This document shows positions 12,101 to 24,100 of a stretch of DNA of 64,000 bases, piece by piece. This DNA comes from Phaeosaccion multiseriatum (lineage: Eukaryota > Ochrophyta, other classes). The notes beneath the pieces are model-generated. The model searched no databases. It was not told the DNA's origin and saw nothing but the letters and a program-made list of their open reading frames with translations. The translations under genes and the position numbers were made by a program. How positions within the stretch are numbered: the stretch's first letter is position 1; each line of letters opens with the position of its first letter. The DNA lies in NCBI GenBank assembly GCA_965112735.1, contig OZ218952.1, positions 372,001 to 436,000 of the forward strand. Direction: 5' to 3'.

Positions 12101-15100
12101 AGCAATCTCGCCGTGGTGGGAGGCGTAAACTTGCTCCTGGGTACCAATGACTTCGAAGCTCTTACAGCGGGGGGATTCCTTTCACCTGACTGGTAAGTAC
12201 ATTGAGTGGGCTTCTCATTTCTCCTGTTTTCTGGCAGGGCATCTCGCGTGGGGGAGGGAACGGCTTGTAGCTATGCACCTGTACGGTTGATACCCCTCTG
12301 TGGATTGCTCACAAATATCCATCTCATTGCCCACTGTCATGCCCTATCCGCGCTATCAGGCGCAGTAAAACCTTCGATGCATCGGCCAATGGCTACGTGC
12401 GGGGTGAGGGCTGTGGTGCCGTTGTGCTGAAGCGACTGGATGATGCCGAGGCCGATGGTGACAACATTCTCGCCGTGGTGAATGGGTCTGCTGTGAACCA
12501 CAACGGCAGGTCCGTGCGCTTTACTGCACCCAACCCACTTGCACAGCAGGAGGTGATAAGAGAGGCTCTTGCGGATGCCGACTTTGATGGCTTGGACGTG
12601 CACTACGTTGAGGCACACGGCACAGGCACCTCTCTGGGCGACCCCATCGAGATGAGTGCTTTGAGGGCCGTATACGGCAAGGGTCGAAAGGAAGCGAGGC
12701 CTCTGGTGGTTGGGGCGGTGAAGACAAATGTCGGGCACCTCGAGGGCGCTTCGGGTATCGCTGGCCTCATCAAGGCAGTGCTTGTCCTTCAGCATGGAGC
12801 TGCCCCGCCCAACCTCAACCTGGACAAGCTGAATCCCGAGCTGCAACTCAAAGACTTTCCAGTGACATTACCTTCTGCCACGGTACCACTGAGTGGCGAG
12901 CGTGGAGAGACGCGCATCGCTGCCGTCAGCTCCTTCGGGGCTGGTGGGGCCAACGCACATGCTGTGCTCAGCAGCTTCGGAGCAGCGATGGTTGACAGAG
13001 GTGAGGCCCTGCCAGAGCCGGCTGAGCAGCACAGACGCATGAGCCCCCCAGTGGCATTCTTGTTTACGGGACAGGGCTCGCAGTACGTGGGTATGGGCAG
13101 AGATCTGTACGAGAAGGAGGGTGTGTTTCGCGAGTGCGTGCAGCGGTGCAGCGGACTTCTCATGGAGAGAACGTGGCTGGACAAATCTGCGGTGGAGCTC
13201 ATGTACCCTAGTGCTGAGGAAGAAAAGAGCGCACAGGCTCTGTTGGAGGAGACACGCTACTGCCAGCCTTGCCTGTTTGTGCTGGAGTACGCCCTCTGTG
13301 AGCTGTGGAAGTCGGAGGGCGTGGAGCCTTCCATGGTGATGGGCCACAGCCTGGGCGAGGTAGTGGCGGCGTGCGTGGCCGGCGTCATGTCGCTGGAGGA
13401 CGGGCTGATGCTGTCCGCCAAGAGAGGAGCCGCCATGGAGGCCTGCCCCGAGGGCGAGGGAGTGATGTTCGCAGTGAGGGCAGGCCGCGTGGCTACGTTG
13501 GCAAGCATCGACGTTGCAGGGGGGGCAGGCGAGGTGGTGCTAGCGTCGTCGAATGGACCGAGCGCGAGCGTGATCTCTGGAGCGCGCAGCGGTGTGGACA
13601 AGGTGGTGGAGAAGCTCACGGCAGATGGGGTGGGCTGCAAGGCCCTGGAGGTGTCGCACGCCTTCCACTCTCCTCTGATGGAGCCCGCTGTACGTGCGCT
13701 GGAGGAGGCTCTGAGGCAGGTGTCATTCAGCGCCCCACGCATTCCCCTGGTGTCCAACGTGACAGGCGAGGTGGTGAAGGCTGAGGAGGTGACGCAGGCG
13801 GCGTACTGGGTGCAGCACATGCTGTCGCCAGTGCTGTTCGCAGAAGGCATCCACACGCTGGTGGAGCACTGGATGGGAGATGGGAGGGGGGCTGACCTGA
13901 GCATCGTTGAGGTGGGCCCCAACCCTGTGCTGAGCAGCATGGGAGTCAAGTGCGAGCGTCGCGAGGGGCTGGCGTGGATCTCTTCCCTCACGCGCGGGAA
14001 GAGCTCTGAGGATTCGTTTCGAGCAGCCCTGGGCAGAGTAGCGGGGCCGGAGCATCTTGAGCTTTATCCGACTCGCCGATCATTTCCTTGGTACAAGCCT
14101 CCGCTGACCTTTATGCCGAATGGTGAGATGGTCCAGGAGGGAGACGGAATGAGGCTCCCAAGCCCCTTCTCCCCTCATCTCAAGGACCTTCTCAAGGACC
14201 ATGCCGTCAACAATATGGTGATCATTCCGGGGGTGACATACATTGAAGTGGCCGTTGTGGCTGCTCTAGGAGGAAGACAGCTCGGAGTGGAGCAGCAGGT
14301 AGTCCTACAAGGAGCCAGCTTTGTGGTTCCACTGGAGATTGAGGGTTTCCAACAGGCCGGCATGGACCAGGCTCAAAGCCGCCATACAATGGTCTGTGCC
14401 GGGATGAGTGCCCCTTCACGCGGCAGATGGAAGCATGCAGTTCTTCGGAGGTGCCACGGGCGACAAGGGCACCACGGCAACAATGAAGCACGTGTCTGTC
14501 ACAGAGCGAAGCTCGGGGCGTGTTTCTCTGCACGTGGAATCCATTCGAGCTAGAGTTGGCGAGCAGGACGTATCGAGTGAGCTCTACAAGTCATTCGAAG
14601 ACGCCGGCTTCCAGTACGGCCCCCGCTTTCAGCGGACCCGCCACATGTACGGAGGGGACGGAGAGGTTCTGTCGGTCGTGTGTGCCATGGATGAGGAGCT
14701 GTGCGAGCCGTGGGAGATGAAGGGCTTTGCTCTGCACCCCGCAGTGCTGGACAATGCTACCCATACCATCATGCAAGCGCTGCCAAGGAAGCTGCTCAAG
14801 GAGGGGGGGGGATCTCCATTCCTACCTGCAGGCTTTGACGAGGTGGTCGTTTCCGCCTCCATGACGGGAAAGAACGTGTGGGTGCACACGAAGCTGAGTG
14901 AGGGCCAGTCAGTGGCGGACAGCGTCAAGTTTGACATCCGCATTGCAGACTTCGACAGCAAAGAGGTGCTCGTGGAGATGCGGGGCTTCCGCGTGCAGCG
15001 GGCGAGGGGCTTTGTGCGTGTCAGTCCCGTTCGTCGTGCAATGTACGCATTGAAGTGGCAGGCCGCTGAGCCGTCTACACAGGAGGAGGCCCCTGGTAGT

Positions 15101-18100
15101 GATACTGACGCTGCTGAGGCGGCGGTGCCACAGAAGTGGCTGGTGGTTATTCCACAGGACGAGAGGGAGGAAGAGATGTCAATCATTGCTGCGGCACGGC
15201 GCTGCGTTCCGGAGAACGTGCACATACACACTCGATATAGGAGGGTGGACGCCTCCGGGGATGATGGTGCTTTTCTTCTTGGACAGGACGAGTGGACTCG
15301 AGTCTTGTACGTGCCGATCTCTGGGGATGGCAAAGAAAACGTAGAAGGGAGTCAGCAAGCACGGGCGGCCTACGCTCTGCTATCGCTACTCAGGAGCATG
15401 TCCACTACGTCGAATGTGCCGCTGACGGTCTTGACGAGCGGCGTCCAAAGCGGCGAGGACTGGCGTCACAGCTGGGTGACTGGGCTGGTGCGGACTGCGA
15501 GGGTGGAGCACCCCTCCATGCAGATTGGTGTGGTGGACCTGATCGACAAGGAGGTCCAAGACAGCGAGGTTGCCTTAGGCTTGGCCTTCCCTGCCACCAC
15601 AGAGGATGTGTGGGTACGCGATAGGCAGTGCTGGACGCCTCAGCTTGTACATCAGTCCCTGCAGCTTCCCTTCGTGCTTGACTTGAAGGCAAGAGGCAGC
15701 ATTGTGAACGCTTTCGCCCTTCGTGATGATGTGGACCATGGCAAACATCAACCCCGTGACCCAGCTGGCAGCTCCGTAGTGGTGGCAGTAAGGGCTGTTG
15801 GCCTTAACTTCCGGGACGTGCTTAATGTGCTGGACATGTACCCTGGCGATCCTGGGGATCCTTGCTCCGAGTTCGCCGGGCAGGTGATCAGTGTAGGAGG
15901 AAGCTCGCGCTTCCGTGTCGGCGATGCAGTGTTTGGCTTTGGCGATGCGGGATGTTTGCGCAGTCATATGACGACGAGTGATGTGTGTCTGGCCGTGATG
16001 CCGGCCGTGCTGAGCTTCGAGCAGGCCGCTGCACTTCCCACCGTGTGCTTGACGGTAGTGAAGGCCTTCCACGACCTCAAGGCTGGAGAGAAGGTGTTGA
16101 TTCATGCCGCATCGGGCGGTGTGGGCCTTGCCGCCGTGCAGTATGCTCAGCGGGTGGGCGCGGAGGTGTACGCTACTGCCGGTGCTGCTGTGAAGCATGA
16201 CTTCCTCCGGAGCTTGGGAGTGCAGCACATTGCGTCTTCAAGAGACGCAGAGGCGTTCAAGCAGTCCATGGGTGAGATGAAGGTGGACGTGGTGCTCAAC
16301 TCACTGGGCGAGGATTACATTCCCTTCTCATTGGACATGCTGACAAAGGGAGGCAGATTCGTGGAGATTGGGAAGAGAGGTGTATGGAGTCACGAGCAGA
16401 TGCACACCGCCCGGTCCGATGTGAGGTACAACCTCGTCGCCGTGGACGCCATTATCGAGTTCGACTTTTCGGCGGGTGAGCCGGGCTGGATAAGCGACGA
16501 GCTGAAGCATCTGGCTGAAGACTGCATGTCTGGCAATGTGAAGCCCTTACCAATCATACCCTTTCACATGAGGGAGGATACTCAGAAGGCCATGGCATTC
16601 ATGAGCCAAGCGAAGCATATCGGCAAGGTGGTGCTGACCAACCCCTCGTATGGTGTGCCAGTGGTGTCCGATGGTACGTACGTCATCAGCGGCGGTCTGG
16701 GGGCTCTTGGTCTCGTGACGGCCCAGCACCTCGCGTCGAGGGGCGCTCGTCACCTTGTGCTGCTGTCGAGGAGTGGGAAGGTCGTCGAGAGCATGACAGA
16801 ACAGTGGCAGCAGCTTCGAAACGTCGTGGAGCTGACTATCCATACTCCTATTTGCGATGTTGCTGATGCTGAGGCACTTCGGACTTGCCTGGGGGGCGTG
16901 CTGCCTCTGCTGCCCCCTGTGCGCGGCGTGGTGCATGCTGCCGGGGTGCTGGATGATAAGCTACTCGGAGAGCAAACGGTGGAGAGCGTGACGAACGTGT
17001 TCCGACCGAAGGTGCAGGGGGCGGTGAACTTGCACGAGCTTTCGTTGGCTTGGGCAAAGGAGGAGGGACACGCTCCTGGCCTTGACTTTTTCTTTTGCTT
17101 CACATCCATGGCCGGAGTACTGGGTAACGCTGGACAGGCCAACTACGCTGCAGCGAATGCGGCTGTGGACGGGCTGATGCGGCACAGGCGACACCTCGGG
17201 CTCACAGGGACGTCATTGCAGTGGGGGCCGTGGGCTGACGTGGGTATGGCCGCCAAGCTCGATATCGTTCAAAAGCAGTTGGAGATTGCGGGTGTGGGCA
17301 CGGTGTCAGCCGAGCTGGGCATGGCTGCCTTGGATGCCGCTGCGATGTTGTCAACGTCTTCAGGTGATGTGGCCGTCCTGCCTGGGATGGACTGGGGCAA
17401 GTTTGCAGACAGCTTGGGTGCGTCCCGCGGCTCGTTCCTGCTGTCAGGGCTTGTCTCAACAGCAGCAGGCGCGTCCTGGAATACCGAACTCAACAATGAA
17501 GTGCGCGCCTCGCTCTTGAGACTGCCCCCTGGCGAGCGACAGCAATCAGTGCAACTGGCGGTGCTTGATATGGCCAAGGACCTACTTGGAGAGGGTGCCG
17601 ACGAGCTGGACGCGAACACGCCTTTGATGGAAGCTGGTCTTGACTCTTTGTCAACAGTGGAGCTGCGCGGCCAGCTACAGGCTCGCTTCGGGGCCGTTGT
17701 GACCACTGACGTGCTCTTCGCGTATCCCACGGTAGCGGCGCTGGCAGTGCGGATCGAAGCGGAGGTGCTTGGCGGGGTAGAGGAACCCTCTAGCAGTCGC
17801 TCTGCGGTGATCGCGGCTGAAGCGCACCGCACTGACTCAAGGGCGCCGCTGGCCGTCGTCGGAATCGCCTGTCGCTTCCCTGGAGGGGTTAAGAACCCCG
17901 AGAACTTCTGGACTATGCTCTGTGCAGGGACAGACTGTATTGGAGCCAGCCCTGTTGGTCGCTGGGCCGATGAGGGTCAGAAGCAGTGGCACGGGGGCTT
18001 CATTGACGGAGTGGAGATGTTCGACAATGCCTTCTTCGGCATCTCTGCGGCCGAGGCGGGTGCCATGGACCCTCATCAGCGCGTCATGCTGGAGGTGGGG

Positions 18101-21100
18101 TACGAGGCGCTGCACAGGGCGGGATACCGCAAGGATACACTACATGGCAGCAACACCGGTGTGTTCGTGGGTATGTCCGGCAGCGAGTGGGGCTCAGTGG
18201 TAGACGATGCGAACAAGGGTGCGTACTCCGTCATGGGCATGTCCAATGCGAGTCCGGCAAATCGGATGTCTTACGTGCTGGGCCTCGGCGGGCCGAGCAT
18301 GAGTGTCGACACGGCGTGCTCGTCGTCTTTGGTGGCATTGGAGGGGGCCTGCAGCAGCTTGCGACTGGGCAAGTGTGACATCGCCTTGGTGGGAGGCGTC
18401 AACTTGCTGCTGGGTACACAACCGTTCGAGACCCTCACCAAAGGAGGTTTCCTGAGTCTTGACTGGTAAGTGTGTGTCTCTTTTGTGTGGGTGGGAGCTT
18501 GTTCTTGGGGCCGCCGTGAGAGACAGATCACAAGGCCCAAGCTGTCTGAAAGGCCCCTGTTGCTGATGGATTACCTCTTGTCTGTTCTTCCCTTTTGCAA
18601 ACCCACAATTCCTCACTGTCAGGCGCTGTAAGGCGTTCGACGCTGCGGCCAACGGTTATGTTCGAGGTGAGGGCTGCGGCGCCGTGGTGCTGAAGCGACT
18701 GGACGATGCACAGGCCAATGGGGACCACATCCTTGCTGTCGTCAATGGCTGCTCTGCGAACCACAACGGGAGAAGTTTGCGCTACACTGCCCCGAGCCCT
18801 TCTGCTCAGCAGCGTCTCATGGAGCAGGCACTGGCGGAGGCCGGCTTGAGCGGTCTGGAGATTGATTACGTGGAGGCGCACGGCACCGGGACTTCTCTCG
18901 GCGACCCCATCGAGATGAGTGCTTTGAGGGCCGTGTACGGCCATGGCCGCAAGGAAGCTCGGCCCCTGGTGGTTGGGGCGGTAAAGACCAATATCGGGCA
19001 TCTAGAGGGTGCGTCCGGAATCGCTGGCCTCATCAAAGCTCTGCTGGTTCTTCAGCATGGATCTGCTCCCCCCAATCTCCACATGAGGAAGCTCAACCCG
19101 GAGCTTCGTTTGGATGGCTTTCCGATGACTTTGCCGTCTGCCGTGGTGCCACTAAGTGCCAGGGACGGGGAGAGGCGCACTGCTGCTGTCAGCTCCTTCG
19201 GCGCGGGAGGAGCCAACGCCCATGCAGTGCTCAGCCGTTTCAGACCGACGATGGTAGAGGAGAGCGCGAGCGAAGCCTTGCTGCAGCTGGATGGACAGCA
19301 AGGCAAGAAGAGTTCACCGGTGACGTTCTTGTTCACAGGACAGGGTTCGCAGTACGTGGGCATGGGCAGGGAGCTGTACGAGAAGGAGGGCGTGTTCCGC
19401 GAGTGCGTGCAGCGGTGCAGTAGGCTGCTCATGGAGCGGGCCTGGCTGAACAAGTCTGTGGTGGAGCTCATGTACCCTGCCGCCGCTGAGGACGGGGAGG
19501 AGGAGGAGGAGACTGCACAAGCTCTGCTGAAGGAGACACGCTACTGCCAGCCGTGTCTGTTTGTGCTGGAGTACGCCCTGTGTGAGCTGTGGAAGTCGGA
19601 GGGCGTGGAGCCTTCCATGGTGATGGGCCACAGCCTGGGCGAGGTAGTGGCGGCGTGCGTGGCCGGCGTCATGTCGCTGGAGGACGGGCTGATGCTGTGC
19701 GCCAAGAGAGGAGCCGCCATGCAGGCCTGCCCCGAGGGCGAGGGAGTGATGTTCGCAGTGAGGGCAGGCAAGGAGGCGACCTTGGCAGGCATCGTGGCTG
19801 CGAGGCTGGCAGGCGAAGTGGTGCTGGCGTCGTCGAATGGACCGAGCGCGAGCGTGATCTCTGGAGCGCGCAGCGGTGTGGACAAGGTGGTGGAGAAGCT
19901 CACGGCAGATGGGGTGGGCTGCAAGGCCCTGGAGGTGTCGCACGCCTTCCACTCTCCTCTGATGGAGCCCGCTGTACGTGCGCTGGAGGAGGCTCTGAGG
20001 CAGGTGTCATTCAGCGCCCCACGCATTCCCCTGGCGTCCAACGTGACAGGCGAGGTGGTGAAGGCTGAGGAGGTGACGCAGGCGGCGTACTGGGTGCAGC
20101 ACATGCTGTCGCCAGTGCTGTTCGCAGAAGGCATCCACACGGTGGTGGAGCACTGGATGGGAGACGGGAGGGGGGCTGACCTGAGCATCGTTGAGGTTGG
20201 CCCCAACCCTGTGCTGAGCAGCATGGGAGCCAAGTGCGAGCGTCGCGAGGGTCTGGCGTGGATCTCCTCCCTCACGCGAGGGCAGAACTCCGAGGATTCG
20301 TTTGGAGCAGCCCTGGGTAGAGTAGCGGGGCCGGAGCATCTTGAGCTTTATCCGACTCGCCGATCATTTCCTTGGTACAAGCCTCCGCTGGCGTTTATGC
20401 CGAATGGTGAGATGGTCCAGGAGGGAGACGGAATGAGGCTCCCCAGCCCCTTCTCCCCTCATCTCAAGGACCTTCTCAAGGACCGTGCCGTCAACAATAT
20501 CGTGATCATTCCGGGGGTGACATACATTGAAGTGGGCGTCGTGGCTGCTCTAGGAGGAAGACAGCTTGGAGTGGAGCAGCAGGTAGTCCTACAAGGAGCC
20601 AGCTTTGTGGTTCCACTGGAGATTGAGGGTTTCCAACAGGCCGGCACGGACCAGGCTCAAAGCCGCCAAACAATGGTCTGTGCCGGGATGAGTGCCCTTC
20701 ACGCGGCAGATGGAAGCATGCAGTTCTTCGGAGGTGCCACGGGCGACAAGGGCACCACGGCAACAATGAAGCACGTGTCTGTCACAGAGCGAAGCTCAGG
20801 GCGTGTTTCTCTGCACGTGGAATCCATTCGAGCTAGAGTTGGCGAGCAGGACGTATCGAGTGAGCTCTACAAGTCATTCGAAGACGCCGGCTTCCAGTAC
20901 GGCCCCCGCTTTCAGCGGACCCGCCACATGTACGGAGGGGACGGAGAGGTTCTGTCGGTCGTGTGTGCCATGGATGAGGAGCTGTGTGAGCCGTGGGAGA
21001 TGAAGGGCTTTGCTCTGCACCCCGCAGTGCTGGACAATGCTACCCATACCATCATGCAAGCGCTGCCAAGGAAGCTGCTCAAGGAGGGGGGGGGATCTCC

Positions 21101-24100
21101 ATTCCTACCTGCAGGCTTTGACGAGGTGGTCGTTTCCGCCTCCATGACGGGAAAGAACGTGTGGGTGCACACGAAGCTGAGTGAGGGCCAGTCAGTGGCG
21201 GACAGCGTCAAGTTTGACATCCGCATTGCAGACTTCGACAGCAAAGAGGTGCTCGTGGAGATGCGGGGCTTCCGCGTGCAGCGGGCGAGGGGCTTTGTGC
21301 GTGTCAGTCCCGTTCGTCGTGCAATGTACGCATTGGAGTGGCAGGCCGCTGAGCCGTCTACACAGGAGGAGGCCCCTGGTAGTGATACTGACGCTGCTGA
21401 GGCGGCGGCGCCACAGAAGTGGCTGGTGGTTATTCCACAGGACGAGAGGGAGGAAGAGATTTCAATCATTGCTGCAGTGCGGCACTGTGTTCCGGAGAAC
21501 GTACACATACACACTCGATATGAGGGGATGGACGCCTCCGGGGATGATGGTGCTCTTCTTCTTGGACAGGACGATTGGACTCGAGTCTTGTACGTGCCGA
21601 TCTCTGGGGATGGCGAAGAAAAGGTAGAAGGGGGTCAGCAAGCACGAGCGGCCTACGCTCTGTTATCGCTACTCAGGAGCATGTCCACTACGTCGAATGT
21701 GCCGCTGACGGTTTTGACGAGAGGCGTCGAAAGCGGCGAGGACTGGCGTCACAGCTGGGTGGCAGGTTTGGTGCGGACTGCAAGGATGGAGCACCCTTAC
21801 ATGCAGATTCGCGTGGTGGACCTGAGCGACAAGGAGGCCTCAGACAGCGAGGTTGCCTTAGGCTTGGCCTTCCCTGGCACCACAGAAGATGTGTGGGTAC
21901 GCGATGGTCAGTGCTGGATGCCTCGGCTTGCACGCCCAGCTTTGAATCTTCCGTTTTCCCTGGAGCTTAGGGCAAGAGGTAGTATAGCCAATGCCTTTCT
22001 CCTTCGCGATGATGTTGATGTGGGCAAACATGAGCTCCTTGACCCATCTGGCAGCATCGTAGAGGTGGCAGTCAGGGCTGTTAGCCTGAACTTCCGGGAC
22101 GTGCTTAATGTGCTTGGTATGTACCCTGGCGATCCTGGGGATCCTTGCTCCGAGTTCGCCGGGGAGGTGATCAGTGTCGGAGGAAGCTCGCGCTTCCGTG
22201 TCGGCGACGCAGTGTTTGGCTTTGCGGACGGAGGATGTTTGCGCAGTCATATGACGACGAGTGATGCGTGTCTGGCCGTGATGCCGGCCGTGCTGAGCTT
22301 CGAGCAGGCCGCTGCACTTCCCACCGTGTGCTTGACGGTGGTGAAGGCCTTCCACGACCTCAAGGCTGGGGAGAAGGTGTTGATTCATGCCGCGTCGGGC
22401 GGTGTGGGCCTTGCCGCCGTGCAGTATGCTCAGCGGGTCGGCGCAGAGGTGTACGCCACTGCCGGTGCTGCTGTGAAGCATGACTTCCTCCGGAGCTTGG
22501 GAGTGCAGCACATTGCGTCATCAAGAGACGCGGAGGCGTTCAAGCAGTCCATGGGTGAGATGAAGGTGGACGTGGTGCTCAACTCTCTGAGTGATGACTA
22601 CATTCCCTTTTCGCTTGCCATGCTAAGCGAGGGTGGTACCTTCGTCGAGATTGGCAAGCGAGGTGTATGGAGTCACGAGCAGATGCGCACCACCCGGCCC
22701 GGTGTAAGGTACGAGCTGCTGGCATTGGATAGTATGATTGAGTCTGACTTCGCAGCTCGTGAGCCAGGCTGGATCAGTGGCGGGCTGCAGCGTCTTGCTG
22801 AAGACTGCGTGTCTGGCAATGTGAAGCCCTTACCGACCATGCCATTTGACATGAGGGAGGATACTCAGAAGGCCATGGCACTCATGAGCCAAGCGAAGCA
22901 TATCGGCAAGGTGGTGCTGACCAACCCCTCATATGGTGTGCCAGTGGTGTCCGATGGTACGTATGTCATCAGCGGCGGTCTGGGGGCTCTCGGCCTCGTG
23001 ACGGCCCAGCACCTCGCGTCGAGGGGCGCTCGTCACCTTGTGCTGCTGTCGAGGAGTGGGAAGGTCGCCGAAAGCATGACGGAGCAGTGGCAGCAGCTTC
23101 GAAACATTGTCGAACTGACTATCCATACTCCTACTTGCGATGTTGCTGACGCTGAGGCACTTCGGACTTGCCTGGGGGGCGTGCTGCCTCTGCTGCCCCC
23201 TGTGCGCGGCGTGGTGCATGCTGCCGGGGTGCTGGATGATAAGCTGCTGGGAGAGCAAACGGTGGAGAGCGTGACGAACGTGTTCCGACCGAAGGTGCAG
23301 GGGGCGATGAACTTGCACGAGCTTTCGTTGGCTTGGGCGAAGGAGGAGGGGCGCGCTCCTGGCCTTGACTTCTTCTTTTGCTTCACATCCATGGCCGGAG
23401 TACTGGGTAACGCTGGACAGGCCAACTACGCTGCAGCGAATACGGCTGTGGACGGGCTGATGCGGCACAGGCGACACCTCGGGCTCGCAGGGACGTCATT
23501 GCAGTGGGGGCCGTGGGCTGACGTTGGTATGGCTGCTCAGCTCGATATCGTTCAAAAGCAGTTGGAGCTGGCGGGTGTGGGCACGGTGTCAGCTGAGCTG
23601 GGCATGGCTGCCTTAGATGCCGCTGCGATGCCGTCAGCGTATTTGGGCGATGTGGCTGTTTTGCCAGGGATGGACTGGGGCAAGTTTGCAGACAGCTTGG
23701 GTGCGTCCCGCGGCTCGTTCCTGCTGTCAGGGCTTGTCTCAACAGCAGCAGGCGCGTCCAGCAACACCGAAATCAACAATGAAGTGCGCGAGGAGCTGTT
23801 GGGGCTGTCCGCCGAAGACCGGAAACGCGCGCAGGCGAGGGAGGAGCAGATCTTTCGCGCATTCACGGATGTGTACAACGACCTTACAGTAGGGGAGGAG
23901 GACGACTGGATTTTCCCGCGCACTTTGGAAGAGCTGCGCTCGAGCGAGGAGCTCATCCTAAACAAGGCCTTGGACTCTCTTGGAGTTGCACAGATGTGTA
24001 CCCAGCTCACGAAAGTCTTGCAGCTCGACCCGGCCATCCGACCAGCGGATGTCTTCGCGCATCCGTCCTTCTCTGCTTTCTTCTCGTACTTCCGCTCCCG

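Noticed and set aside
14405-14420. Programmed ribosomal frameshift
   Set aside because: No slippery heptamer or recognised stimulatory structure, and the paralogous module simply lacks the extra base.
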